Source: Thermogutta sp. (GTDB lineage Bacteria > Planctomycetota > Planctomycetia > Pirellulales > Thermoguttaceae). From it: 10,114 nucleotides of DNA. The notes beneath the pieces were generated by a model. That model was given only the letters and a program-made list of their open reading frames with translations, had not been told where the DNA came from and made no database searches. Both the position numbers and the translations under genes were made by a program. Of the stretch, positions 1 to 8,212 are shown piece by piece (position 1 is the stretch's first letter; each line of letters opens with the position of its first letter). The stretch is taken from NCBI RefSeq assembly GCF_014359955.1, contig NZ_JACIYL010000075.1, positions 1 through 10,114 on the forward strand, read 5' to 3'.

Positions 1-2
1 CG

Positions 3-113
3 GAAAGAAAAGCGGCTGTGGATCTGACCGATCCGGCGACCGTGGAATTTCTCGAGAATTACATTCCGTTGATTCAACAGGGGAGAGGCCGCGAGGTACT
101 CCACCTTCCTTGA
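3..113 (+). CDS. C-terminal fragment of an unrecognised protein
   Basis: An open frame enters from the left edge (first full codon at base 3) and stops at TGA 111-113, giving 36 residues that end in REVLHLP. The fragment is hydrophilic and probably helical (TVEFLENYIPLIQQG) and has no motif I can assign. It lies on the same strand as the ThuA-like gene, 91 nt upstream, so it could be the preceding gene of the same transcription unit. The frame could be spurious, since only 111 bases are visible. Its amino-acid composition is protein-like and the gap to the next gene is normal for co-directional genes. Confidence 0.5.
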   Translation, partial: ERKAAVDLTDPATVEFLENYIPLIQQGRGREVLHLP

Positions 114-141
114 AACCGCGTAAAACCAACCACCGCAGTTA

Positions 142-187
142 TCTCGTGTAAAACCCGAGCAAATTCTTCTTTAATAACTTCACGAGA
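142..187. repeat. Spaced inverted repeat upstream of the ThuA-like gene
   Basis: TCTCGTG at 142-148 is perfectly complementary to CACGAGA at 181-187, with 32 bases between, ending 17 bases before the ThuA-like start codon. GTAAAACC also occurs twice as a direct repeat, at 120-127 and 148-155. The arms are short and the spacing is long, so it could be a leader structure, an operator or chance. No clear -35/-10 pair was identified here. Confidence 0.25.
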
Positions 188-204
188 ACTGGGAGACGCC
201 ACCG

Positions 205-1251
205 ATGAGACGCTTGACTGACCTGCGTTTGCTTGCAGCTATCGTTTCCACACTATGGCTTGGTGGGAATTTCCTGGCTTTCTCGGCGGACAAATCGGAT
301 CAGCAGCCATGGGTTGTGTATGAGGGCAAGACTGGACCTGGCACGGGTAAGCACATTGTGCTCATCTCAGGCGATGAAGAATACCGGTCCGAAGAAGCCC
401 TGCCGATGCTCGGAAAAATCCTCGCCAAGCATCACGGTTTCACGTGCACGGTGCTCTTTGCGATCGATCCTGCAGCGGGAGAAATCGCCCCCAACGTGCA
501 GGATAATATTCCCGGATTGGAGGCGCTGAAAGAAGCAGACTTGATGATTATTTTTACCCGGTTCCGTAACCTCCCCGATGAACAGATGAAGTATATTGTG
601 GACTATCTTGAACAGGGAAAGCCTGTTATTGGAATTCGGACGGCCACCCATGCCTTCGATATTCCTCGGAATAGGATGTATGCGCGGTTTAGCTGGAACT
701 CCGGGGAGCCCGGTTGGGAGGGCGGGTTCGGCCGGGTTGTCTTGGGCGAGACGTGGATCGCTCACCATGGAGCACACAATAAAGAAAGCACACGCGGCGT
801 GATCGCTCCCAACGCGCAGAACGATCCCATCGTAAGGGGCTGCCAGGACATCTGGGGGCCAAGTGACGTCTATCGGGTGCGGCTGCCACTGCCAGGTGAT
901 TCTCGGCCTTTAGTGCTTGGGCAAGTGCTGGCGGGAATGAATCCTTCCGATCCGCCGGTGACCGGTCCCAAGAACGATCCGATGATGCCCGTGGCTTGGG
1001 TGAGAACGTATGAAATCACGCCCGGTAAAAAAGGACGGGTATTCACGACGACAATGGGCGCTGCCGTAGACTTTAAGAGCGAAGGACTCCGTCGCCTGGT
1101 GGTCAACGCAGCCTACTGGTGTGTCGGGCTGGAGGATCGCATTCCAGAAAAGGCCAACGTCGATTTTGTGGGACCGTATGAGCCGAATTACTTCGGTTAC
1201 AATGATTACAAAAAAGGGCTCCGTCCGGCGGACTTCGCGTGGAAGGACTGA
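205..1251 (+). CDS. Exported ThuA-like domain protein
   Basis: 348-residue protein of the ThuA-like family, a class I glutamine amidotransferase-like alpha/beta fold first known from trehalose utilisation in rhizobia. Residues 1-28 look like a Sec signal peptide: MRR, then a hydrophobic stretch LLAAIVSTLWLGG, then a likely cut after AFSA. The ThuA domain runs from about 49 (KHIVLISGDEEYRSEEA) to about 310. It includes ADLMIIFTRFRNLP (111-124), PVIGIRTATHAF (140-151), AHHG (186-189), and the typical end block PVAWVRTYE (262-270) with GRVFTTTMG (277-285) and NAAYWCVGLEDRIP. The chosen ATG has GGGAG at 191-195, 9 nt upstream. The next gene is a Gfo/Idh/MocA oxidoreductase, a pairing also seen in thuAB and common in Planctomycetes. 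The substrate is unknown; a sugar or sugar derivative handled outside the cytoplasm is an inference. Confidence is high for the family and low for the reaction. Confidence 0.88.
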   Translation: MRRLTDLRLLAAIVSTLWLGGNFLAFSADKSDQQPWVVYEGKTGPGTGKHIVLISGDEEYRSEEALPMLGKILAKHHGFTCTVLFAIDPAAGEIAPNVQDNIPGLEALKEADLMIIFTRFRNLPDEQMKYIVDYLEQGKPVIGIRTATHAFDIPRNRMYARFSWNSGEPGWEGGFGRVVLGETWIAHHGAHNKESTRGVIAPNAQNDPIVRGCQDIWGPSDVYRVRLPLPGDSRPLVLGQVLAGMNPSDPPVTGPKNDPMMPVAWVRTYEITPGKKGRVFTTTMGAAVDFKSEGLRRLVVNAAYWCVGLEDRIPEKANVDFVGPYEPNYFGYNDYKKGLRPADFAWKD

Positions 1252-1479
1252 AACACCCGACAGAGTGATCAATTTACGTCGAGGATCGTGTTGCGCGGGC
1301 GCGAAGCAGCTCAAATCAGCCGGGGGGCGACACTCTATTAGACAATATTTCACACGCAAAGTCGGCGTTAAGGAAACGCCGTGATAGTCGCCGTTGGCTT
1401 GAAATGTGAGAAAGTATTACCGGAAAACAACCGAACTCCGGAATGTGGTTGAGTACTGTAAAAAAGGGAGATGCCAGCG
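1252..1479. other. 228-nt gap with a short hairpin
   Basis: This spacer separates the ThuA-like gene from the oxidoreductase gene. It contains a 7-bp GC-rich hairpin (CGGCGTT 1363-1369, loop AAGGA, AACGCCG 1375-1381) with no T-tract after it, so it is not a convincing terminator. It could slow transcription or protect a processed mRNA end. I saw no reliable promoter and no conserved small ORF. At this length an internal promoter for the downstream genes is possible. Confidence 0.35.
1466..1470 (+). promoter_or_regulatory. Ribosome binding site setting the oxidoreductase start
   Basis: GGGAG touches an in-frame ATG at 1471 directly but lies 9 nt before the next in-frame ATG at 1480. Only the second has usable spacing, so translation most likely begins at 1480. 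The same motif and spacing occur at the ThuA-like gene (191-195, ATG 205). Confidence 0.75.
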
Positions 1480-2763
1480 ATGAGTAAATCTAAACACACA
1501 TCACAACTAAATCGGCGTGAGTTTTTATCAAGAAGCGCCGTGCTTGTGGGAAGCGTGGGAGTTCCTTTGCTCGTGTCCGGCCGGGCGCTTGGGCTTAACG
1601 GCAGCGTCGCAGCGAGTGAAAGGATCGTGATGGGTGGGATCGGCATCGGACCGCGGGGAAGGACCGATCTGTCATGCTTTTTAAGAAACCCCGATGTGCA
1701 CTTCGTAGCTGTGGCCGATCCACAGAGCGAGCGAAGACGGATCGTCAAAGAGATGGTTGATAAGCATTATCAAAACAACGATTGCCAGACTTATCATTAT
1801 CTGTTTGACGTACTCAATAGAGACGATATTGACGCCGTCCTGATCGCGACAGGTGACCGATGGCATACGATGGCCTCTATATTGGCGGCCAAGGCCGGTA
1901 AAGATATTTACTGTGAAAAACCCTGTTCGATGACCATCGCCGAAAGTCGGGCCCTGGCGGACACGATCCGCCGGTATGGCCGGATTTACCAGGCCGGCAC
2001 CCAGCGGCGGAATATCGGCAATTTTATCTTTGCAATTAACCTCGTACACAGCGGCAAGCTGGGAAAACTTCACACGGTTCATGCCAACACCCTGGATCCC
2101 CGGACCACGCGGGATTGGTTGCCGGCCGAGCCGGAGCCGCCGAAAGATGTCTGCGATTGGGACCTCTGGCTGGGCCCGTGTCCGTGGCGACCCTTCAACC
2201 AGCGCTATGTTAATGGAGGGTGGCGCGGCTTCTTCGATTTCCACGGGGGCGGTATTCTTGAATGGGGATCACACACGGTTGATCTCTGTCAGTGGGCGAA
2301 CCAGGCCGACGACACAGCCCCCATTGAATACGAGCCACAGGGAAATCATGTCCATGCCACCTACGCCAACGGGGTCAAGCTAATCATGCGTGATACCGGG
2401 TGGCTGGGCCTGGGCACGTGCAGTGTTCGCTTTGAGGGGGACGAAGGCTGGGTGGAAACGGGCGACAGTGGCCAGGTCGCTGTCTTTCCGGAATCCTTGC
2501 GCTCTGAAATGCCCGTTTTCACGATGGCGGGAACAGATCCTTCAACGCATATTCGCGATTTTCTGGATTGTGTGAAAAGCCGCAAGCAGCCGGCTTCCAA
2601 CGCCAGTGTCGTGGCGCAGTCGCACATTGCCTGTCACGCCGCGTACATCGCGTGGCAACTGGGGCGCAAGGTGCGGTTCGATCCCGTCAAGGAAGAGTTC
2701 ATCGGCGATGAGGAAGCCAATCGGCTCCGCTCCAGGGCACTGCGAGAACCCTGGCATATTTGA
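1480..2763 (+). CDS. Tat-exported Gfo/Idh/MocA family oxidoreductase
   Basis: 427-residue NAD(P)-dependent oxidoreductase of the Gfo/Idh/MocA family. Residues 10-40 form a twin-arginine signal (LNRREFLSRSA, then the hydrophobic VLVGSVGVPLLV), so the folded, cofactor-loaded enzyme is expected to cross the cytoplasmic membrane. The Rossmann domain starts near 48 with a glycine-rich loop, GGIGIGPRG at 52-60, followed by VAVADP (76-81). The family EKP motif is at 146-148 (CEKPC). The C-terminal half carries GSHTVDL (263-269), matching the usual GxHxxD region with candidate catalytic His265 and Asp268. Length is normal for Tat-signal planctomycete members. Start ATG 1480 is preferred over ATG 1471 because of Shine-Dalgarno spacing. 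Proximity to the ThuA-like gene suggests joint action on a carbohydrate, as ThuB and ThuA do in rhizobia. The substrate cannot be read from sequence. Confidence 0.9.
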   Translation: MSKSKHTSQLNRREFLSRSAVLVGSVGVPLLVSGRALGLNGSVAASERIVMGGIGIGPRGRTDLSCFLRNPDVHFVAVADPQSERRRIVKEMVDKHYQNNDCQTYHYLFDVLNRDDIDAVLIATGDRWHTMASILAAKAGKDIYCEKPCSMTIAESRALADTIRRYGRIYQAGTQRRNIGNFIFAINLVHSGKLGKLHTVHANTLDPRTTRDWLPAEPEPPKDVCDWDLWLGPCPWRPFNQRYVNGGWRGFFDFHGGGILEWGSHTVDLCQWANQADDTAPIEYEPQGNHVHATYANGVKLIMRDTGWLGLGTCSVRFEGDEGWVETGDSGQVAVFPESLRSEMPVFTMAGTDPSTHIRDFLDCVKSRKQPASNASVVAQSHIACHAAYIAWQLGRKVRFDPVKEEFIGDEEANRLRSRALREPWHI

Positions 2764-2839
2764 GGAACTTTCGGTGGACTACGACTTCGGCAAAAATCGG
2801 CATTGATTTTTGATTTTTTAACAAACAGGGAGTGAAACA
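2764..2839. other. AT-rich spacer with weak hairpin before the HEAT gene
   Basis: The 76-nt gap holds an inverted repeat AAAAATC (2792-2798) / GATTTTT (2805-2811) with a 6-nt loop, followed by another T-run at 2814-2819. The stem is AT-rich and therefore weak. It could be a leaky terminator that lowers expression of the downstream gene, or simply AT-rich spacer. GGGAG at 2828-2832 serves the next start codon 7 nt away. Confidence 0.3.
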
Positions 2840-4777
2840 ATGCGTGCCACAACTGTATTGCATTTCGGGTTGGGGCTGCTTCTGGTGTGCGCCGCCGGTC
2901 TGCTTGAAGCCCAAGATTTGGCGACCACGCAGGACGTCTCTCAGTTGGTCGCGGCCTTGAAAAACCCCGCAGCAACAGATCACGACAAAGCGGTAGCGTG
3001 CGAGCGATTGGCGGTTCTCGGAGGCGAGGATGCCGTGCCCGTTCTGAAGGAAATGCTCCTCGATCCCAAGTTTTCCCACTACGCACGGTATGCGCTGGAA
3101 CCGATTCCCTCGCCCGCAGTGGATGAGGCTCTTCGAGAGGCCCTTGCGAAGGCCGAGGGAGGCGTGCGCCTGGGGATTCTTAACTCGATCGGCAATCGCC
3201 GGGATAAGGGCGCCACGTCGCTGATCGCTCCTCTTTTGGAGAATTCCGACCTGGCTGTTGTGGACGCCGCTGCGTCCGCGCTGGGGCGCATCGCCACACC
3301 CGAGACAGCAGAAATTCTCTCAAAGGCGCTCAAGGACGATCGGCCGCCAGCACGGAGTGCCGTGGCAGATGCGCTTCTGACATGTGCGGAGCGTTTGAAC
3401 GCGGCTGGTCAGCGGGATCTCGCCTTGAGGCTCTGGGATACGGTGCGATCCGCGGACGTGCCGGGAGCGATTCGCGTGGCCGCACTGCAGGCAGCGATCA
3501 TCGCTCGTGGCGCCGACGGTATTGACCTCTGGAAGGAGCAGGTCTTTTCTGACAATGAAAAGTTTTTCCAACTGGCAATGCAGGTGGCGCGAAAATTGCC
3601 CGTCAATTCTGTTTTGCCTGTTCTCACCGAGGCAGTGACCAAACTGCCCGAGACACGTGCCGCAGTCGCCCTCGAAGTGGCGGCGGACATCGGCTCGAAA
3701 CAGGCACTGCCGACGGTTCGGCAATTTGCCCAGCAAGGGCCGCGCGCAGTGCGGCAGGCGGCTCTCCGTTCACTTGCCAAGATCGGTGATGCCTCTGACG
3801 TCGCGATACTTTTGGCGGCAAGTGTTGACACCGACGAGCAGATAGCGGCGGAAGCTCGGGAGGCCCTGGAGATTTTACCGGGGAAGGAAGTCAATCAGTC
3901 TCTGGTGCAGGCAGCGAGCGGTGCAGCCAAGGACAAATTGCTCGTCATTTTGAATGCATTGGGCCAGCGGCGAGCGTCCGAAGGTTTGAAGACCATTCGC
4001 GAGGCGATGCGAAGCGACGATAGTGAAGTACGCGCGGCTGCAGTGGCTGCGCTAGGGAAAGTAGCTCGAGACGATGACATTGTGACCCTCGTTAAAGAGT
4101 TGGTGCAAACCGAGTCGGAAAGTGAACGGGCTGTGCTGATGGAGGCCCTGCGAACGGCTTGTCAACGGGCTGGAGATCGGGAAAAGGTGGCGGCACTCAT
4201 CGCTGCCCAGTTGCAATCGGCTCCCGCTTCGGCTCGGGCCAACCTGCTTGAACTCCTCGGCGTTTTAGGGGGAAAAACGGCATTGGCTACCGTGGCGGAA
4301 GCTGCCAAAAGTTCCGATGCCGATTTGCAGGATGCTGCGACGGCCGTCCTGGGAAATTGGCTCTCCGCGGACGTTGCTCCGGTCATCTGGTCGCTGATCG
4401 AGAGCAATGCGGCTCCCCGTTATCGGGTTCGGCTGATTCGGGCCTATATTCGCGTGGCGCGTCAGTTCCGGGTTCCCGACCAGGAACGCCTGGAAATGTG
4501 TCGGAAGGCGCTTTCCGTGGCGGAACGTCCTGACGAACGTCGTCTGGTTCTGGATGTTCTAAGACGGAATCCATCTCCGGAATCCCTCGCCCTGGCAGCG
4601 GAGTTGGTGGCACAATCGGACATCCAAGAGGCAGCCGGTGATGCGGTGGTTACCATTGCCGAAAAACTGAATCGGAATGTGCCGGGTTTGAAGGAGGCTC
4701 TGCAAACCGTGCTGCAACACTGTCGCAATGCCCAGATTCGTGCCCGGGCGGAAGCACTCATGAAGCGTTTTCCGTGA
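2840..4777 (+). CDS. Secreted HEAT-repeat protein
   Basis: 645-residue, almost entirely alpha-helical protein made of HEAT / PBS-lyase-type repeats. Residues 1-24 are a Sec signal peptide (MRATTV, then LGLLLVCAAGLL, then a cut after LEA), so it is probably periplasmic. Degenerate helix-pair units run from about 45 to the C-terminus. Clear examples are SLIAPLLENSDLAVVDAA (128-145), VRQAALRSLAKIGDASD (304-320) and VRAAAVAALGKVARDDD (397-413). I found no CxxCH haem motif, membrane segment or catalytic domain, unlike many planctomycete HEAT proteins fused to cytochrome c. Such solenoids usually act as binding scaffolds. The start ATG has GGGAG 7 nt upstream. It lies 76 nt after the oxidoreductase gene and ends before a strong terminator, so it is likely the last gene of the unit. 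Its partner is unknown; a scaffold for the two exported enzymes is speculative. Confidence 0.85.
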   Translation: MRATTVLHFGLGLLLVCAAGLLEAQDLATTQDVSQLVAALKNPAATDHDKAVACERLAVLGGEDAVPVLKEMLLDPKFSHYARYALEPIPSPAVDEALREALAKAEGGVRLGILNSIGNRRDKGATSLIAPLLENSDLAVVDAAASALGRIATPETAEILSKALKDDRPPARSAVADALLTCAERLNAAGQRDLALRLWDTVRSADVPGAIRVAALQAAIIARGADGIDLWKEQVFSDNEKFFQLAMQVARKLPVNSVLPVLTEAVTKLPETRAAVALEVAADIGSKQALPTVRQFAQQGPRAVRQAALRSLAKIGDASDVAILLAASVDTDEQIAAEAREALEILPGKEVNQSLVQAASGAAKDKLLVILNALGQRRASEGLKTIREAMRSDDSEVRAAAVAALGKVARDDDIVTLVKELVQTESESERAVLMEALRTACQRAGDREKVAALIAAQLQSAPASARANLLELLGVLGGKTALATVAEAAKSSDADLQDAATAVLGNWLSADVAPVIWSLIESNAAPRYRVRLIRAYIRVARQFRVPDQERLEMCRKALSVAERPDERRLVLDVLRRNPSPESLALAAELVAQSDIQEAAGDAVVTIAEKLNRNVPGLKEALQTVLQHCRNAQIRARAEALMKRFP

Positions 4778-4821
4778 GTGACTCCGCATTGCTGAGCGGC
4801 GAATTGTGTTAAACGAAGAAT

Positions 4822-4853
4822 AGCCCATTCCGAATAAGGAATGGGCTTTTTTT
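4822..4853 (+). terminator. Intrinsic terminator after the HEAT gene
   Basis: A perfect 10-bp stem, AGCCCATTCC (4822-4831) / GGAATGGGCT (4838-4847), has a 6-nt loop GAATAA and is followed by a T-tract to 4853. It lies 45 nt after the HEAT-gene stop codon and between convergent genes. On the minus strand the hairpin is followed by the moderately U-rich ATTCTTCGTTT, so it may also weakly terminate the dnaE2 transcript, whose stop codon is at 4884. Confidence 0.93.
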
Positions 4854-4883
4854 CAAGCGAATAATGCCGAAATTAAAAAGACA

Positions 4884-7800
4884 TCAGCAGAAGTCGCGAG
4901 ATTGTCCTTCTAATCCTGCAAGTTTGCTGGAAAGATCTTCCAGGCGTATGACGACGACGTGAATGACCCCGCTTTGCTTTTGAAGCCGTCCTACCGCGAG
5001 AATGAGCGGTGCGTTGAGGGCAACGAGTCGCCACCGTTGCCACACATCAGGGCGGATGATCAGGTTGATCATCCCTGTTTCGTCTTCCAGGGTCATAAAC
5101 GTGATTCCTCGAGCGGTGGAGGGTCTCTGACGCACGAGAACCATTCCTGCCACCCGTACAGGATAACCATCAGGAATATCCTGCAATTTGATGGCTGGAG
5201 TAACACGAAGACGGTCAAGCTCCGATCTGAGTAACCGTAAAGGATGTGCCTTTAAAGACAGGCCAAGCATGGAATAATCAGCCACCACTTCCTCAGCCAT
5301 TGACATTTGAGGCAGAAGAGACTTCTCGAAAGACTGGTCTTTTATATTCGGGTGGGAGGATTGCTCCGGTGGGTAATGAGCAGAACACGTCTCAGCGGTG
5401 GAGGTAAAAAGGGAAGGCGCGTCGGGAGCCGTCTTCATAGCCAGCCAGAGGGCCTCGCGGCGCGTCAGGCCCAGGGAAGCGAAAGCATCTGCGTGGGCGA
5501 GGCGAACCACAGCAGACCTGCTGAGTTTGGTTCTTTGTACAAAGTCACTGAGACTTGTGAAGGGACCGTGCACTCGGGCCGCGATAATTTTTTCGGCATC
5601 TGCTTGTCGCATACCCTGGACCATGCGAAATCCCAGACGAATGGCTTTTACGGGAAAGAACGTTGATTCGGGACAGGGTGGAGAATTGTTTGTATTGCTT
5701 TCCAAATGGGGGTTTGGAGAAGCATGCCACGGACATGGAGTTTCCCCGGCTATTTCCTTTGACAACGGCCGTGGATTCCCTTCCTTTGTTTGAGAAGAAT
5801 CAGATGAAAGAATGGTTCCGGTTAGCAATTTGGTCGGTGCATCCGCATTTTCCAGGTCACTATCCCAGAAACTGAAATTGACATCCACCGGCCGGACCTC
5901 GACGCCGTGTCGCTGGGCGTCTTCGATGAGTTGGGCCGGAGCATAAAATCCCATCGGTTGGCTGTTGAGAAGTCCCACCGTAAAGGCCGCCTGGTAGTGA
6001 TATTTGAGCCATGCAGAAACATAGACCAGCAGGGCAAAGCTGGCTGCATGTGATTCTGGAAAGCCGTAGTCCCCAAAACCACGAATTTGCTGGAATATCG
6101 CTTCGGCATATTCCGGACTGAAGCCATTGGAAAGCATGCCATCGATGAGTTTGCGGCGAAACGCATCGATGAGTCCCGGCCTCCGCCATGCTCCCATGGC
6201 CCGGCGCAACTGGTCGGCCTCACCCGGAGTAAAACCGGCAGCCACCATGGCAAGTCGCATGGCCTGTTCCTGGAAAAGGGGCACACCCAAGGTCTTGCCC
6301 AGCACCTCACGAATGGCCTCATTGGGATATGTGATCGGTTCCTCACCGGCACGGCGGCGTAAATAGGGGTGAACCATATTCCCCTGAATGGGCCCAGGAC
6401 GCACAATGGCCACCTCTATGACAAGGTCGTAAAAGCAGCGAGGTTGAAGTCGGGGCAGCATACTCATTTGGGCGCGACTTTCAATTTGAAAGACGCCCAT
6501 CGTATCGGCACGGCGAATCATTTGATAAACCCCTTCATCTCCTTCGGGAACCGAGGCGAGAGTGATTTCGCGACCATAGTGCTTTTTGATTGTCTGAAAT
6601 GTTTTACGAATAGCAGTCAGCATTCCCAGACATAGACAATCAACTTTGAGAATGCCCAGCTCATCAAGGTCGTCTTTATTCCACTGAATGACCGTTCGGT
6701 CGGGCATGGCCGCGTTTTCAAGCGGAACAAGTTCACACAGCGGCCCGTGCGTGATGACCATCCCGCCGGTATGTTGGGAGAGATGTCGGGGAAATCCGAC
6801 GAGCGTGGTGGCCCATTCCACAAGATGTTGGGTGGCAAGAGACTGGGTGTCAAATCCCGCTTCGCGGCAGCGTTCAAGGAGATCGGGCTCCTCGTGGAAC
6901 CGCTCGATTGTGCTGGCAAGGCGGTCCACTTCTTCCAGCGAAAAGCCGAGAGCCTTGCCCACATCCCTGACCGCAGAGCGAGGACGGTAGGTGATGACTT
7001 CGGCTGTCATCCCGGCACGTTCCCGTCCATATTTGTTGTAAATATACTGAATAATTTCCTCCCGTCGTTCGTGCTCAAAATCCACATCGATGTCGGGAGC
7101 TTCGTTGCGTTCCCGGCTGACAAAACGTTCAAATAGAAGATCCATGCGGTCAGGATCCACGGCAGTAATGCCCAGGCAGAAACACACGGCGGAATTGGCG
7201 GCGGATCCCCGGCCCTGACAGAGAATTCCCCGACTCCGAGCAAAACGGACAAGATCCCACACGGTGAGAAAATACGCTTCGTAGTGGAGATCTCCGATAA
7301 GGCGAAGTTCATGTTCTAGAATCGAACGAACTTTTTCGGGAATTCCCTGAGGATAGCGTTGGCGGGCTCCCTCCCACGTAAGATGGCGAAGATACTCCAG
7401 CGGTGTGTATCCAGGGGGAACTAATTCCTCGGGATATTCATACCGAAGTTCATCAAGTGAAAAGCGGCACTGCCCGGCAATTTCCGCGGCTCGTTCGCAG
7501 GCGTCCGGCGCGCGGTGCCACAACGCCCGCATTTCCTCGGGCGATTTCAGGTATTTCTGGGCATTGGCAAACCGCTGTTCCCCCAGTTCACTGACCCTCA
7601 TTCCCATACGAATAGCAGTAAGGATGTCATACAAGGGAGCACGGGAAGGATGGTGATAAAAAACATTCCCGTCGGCTACGAGTGGTAGACGGGATCGCTG
7701 CGACAGGCTTTGCAGCCACTCCAGACGCCGGCGGTCGTTCGGGCCGAGGGATAGTTCTCCCAAAAGATATCCTCGTTTTGAGAAGACCTTTGCATACTGT

Positions 7801-8207
7801 TGAAGATGAAAAAGAAGGGGCTGCCCATTGGCCGCCTTTGGAATCACCCCCGCCAGAAGACCATCACTGTGCTCGACAATATCCTGAAAGGTGAGGCTGT
7901 ACTGCCCCTTTTCAGCCTGGCGCCGGCCCTTTGTGATGAGGCGACAAAGCCGTCCATAGGAACGGCGATCGGTGGCCCATAGAACAACCGGCAAACTATC
8001 CTGTGGATGAATCTCGGCACCCACGATGAGTTTCAGTCCCAGCTCTTTTGCCGTGATATGGGCGCGAACAACTCCCGCCACGCTGGCTTCATCGGTGATA
8101 GCCAATCCTTTCAGCCCCAGCTCCGCGGCCTGCCGGAAAAGTTCATCCGGATGGGAAGCCCCCTGAAGGAAAGAAAAATTCGTTTTGACATGAACATGGT
8201 AATCCAT
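4884..8207 (-). CDS. dnaE2: Error-prone DNA polymerase DnaE2 (ImuC)
   Basis: 1107-residue C-family polymerase, the catalytic subunit of the ImuA-ImuB-DnaE2 mutasome that performs SOS-linked translesion synthesis. An N-terminal PHP domain begins MDYHVHVKTNFSFLQGASHP and includes LAITDE (35-40). The polymerase core has GRGSAANSAV (332-341), PDIDVDFE (371-378; catalytic Asp374 and Asp376) and LGILKVD (517-523; third catalytic Asp523). DYGFPESHAASFALL (713-727) is typical of DnaE2. A helix-hairpin-helix region (about 857-920) and an OB fold (about 1018-1095, VAGMVLVRQRPS and LEDETGMINLI) follow, and the protein ends in SRDFC, close to the family's SRDF-type terminus. The frame is open to 8459, but homology starts at ATG 8207, which has GGGGAG 5 nt upstream; the earlier ATG lies inside imuB. 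Residues about 788-850 form a Ser/Pro/Asn-rich insertion. The gene starts 25 nt after imuB stops and is probably co-transcribed with it. Confidence 0.96.
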   Translation of the reverse strand: MDYHVHVKTNFSFLQGASHPDELFRQAAELGLKGLAITDEASVAGVVRAHITAKELGLKLIVGAEIHPQDSLPVVLWATDRRSYGRLCRLITKGRRQAEKGQYSLTFQDIVEHSDGLLAGVIPKAANGQPLLFHLQQYAKVFSKRGYLLGELSLGPNDRRRLEWLQSLSQRSRLPLVADGNVFYHHPSRAPLYDILTAIRMGMRVSELGEQRFANAQKYLKSPEEMRALWHRAPDACERAAEIAGQCRFSLDELRYEYPEELVPPGYTPLEYLRHLTWEGARQRYPQGIPEKVRSILEHELRLIGDLHYEAYFLTVWDLVRFARSRGILCQGRGSAANSAVCFCLGITAVDPDRMDLLFERFVSRERNEAPDIDVDFEHERREEIIQYIYNKYGRERAGMTAEVITYRPRSAVRDVGKALGFSLEEVDRLASTIERFHEEPDLLERCREAGFDTQSLATQHLVEWATTLVGFPRHLSQHTGGMVITHGPLCELVPLENAAMPDRTVIQWNKDDLDELGILKVDCLCLGMLTAIRKTFQTIKKHYGREITLASVPEGDEGVYQMIRRADTMGVFQIESRAQMSMLPRLQPRCFYDLVIEVAIVRPGPIQGNMVHPYLRRRAGEEPITYPNEAIREVLGKTLGVPLFQEQAMRLAMVAAGFTPGEADQLRRAMGAWRRPGLIDAFRRKLIDGMLSNGFSPEYAEAIFQQIRGFGDYGFPESHAASFALLVYVSAWLKYHYQAAFTVGLLNSQPMGFYAPAQLIEDAQRHGVEVRPVDVNFSFWDSDLENADAPTKLLTGTILSSDSSQTKEGNPRPLSKEIAGETPCPWHASPNPHLESNTNNSPPCPESTFFPVKAIRLGFRMVQGMRQADAEKIIAARVHGPFTSLSDFVQRTKLSRSAVVRLAHADAFASLGLTRREALWLAMKTAPDAPSLFTSTAETCSAHYPPEQSSHPNIKDQSFEKSLLPQMSMAEEVVADYSMLGLSLKAHPLRLLRSELDRLRVTPAIKLQDIPDGYPVRVAGMVLVRQRPSTARGITFMTLEDETGMINLIIRPDVWQRWRLVALNAPLILAVGRLQKQSGVIHVVVIRLEDLSSKLAGLEGQSRDFC

Positions 8208-8212
8208 AGACA

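Noticed and set aside
367..777. Minus-strand open frames opposite the ThuA-like gene.
   Set aside because: The plus-strand protein has clear family motifs throughout; the opposite frames have none.
1363..1381. GC-rich hairpin as terminator of the ThuA-like gene.
   Set aside because: The 7-bp stem is not followed by a T-tract, so intrinsic termination is not supported.
1471..1479. ATG 1471 as start of the oxidoreductase.
   Set aside because: It directly abuts GGGAG, leaving no spacing; ATG 1480 has 9 nt and matches the arrangement of the neighbouring gene.
2840..4777. HEAT protein as a cytochrome c fusion or lipoprotein.
   Set aside because: There is no CxxCH motif, and the residues before Cys17 (LLV) do not fit a lipobox.
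6747..7136. Long open frames antisense to dnaE2 (for example 6747-7136 and 8007-8450 on +).
   Set aside because: No RBS, domain or plausible composition; they are shadows of the conserved polymerase gene.
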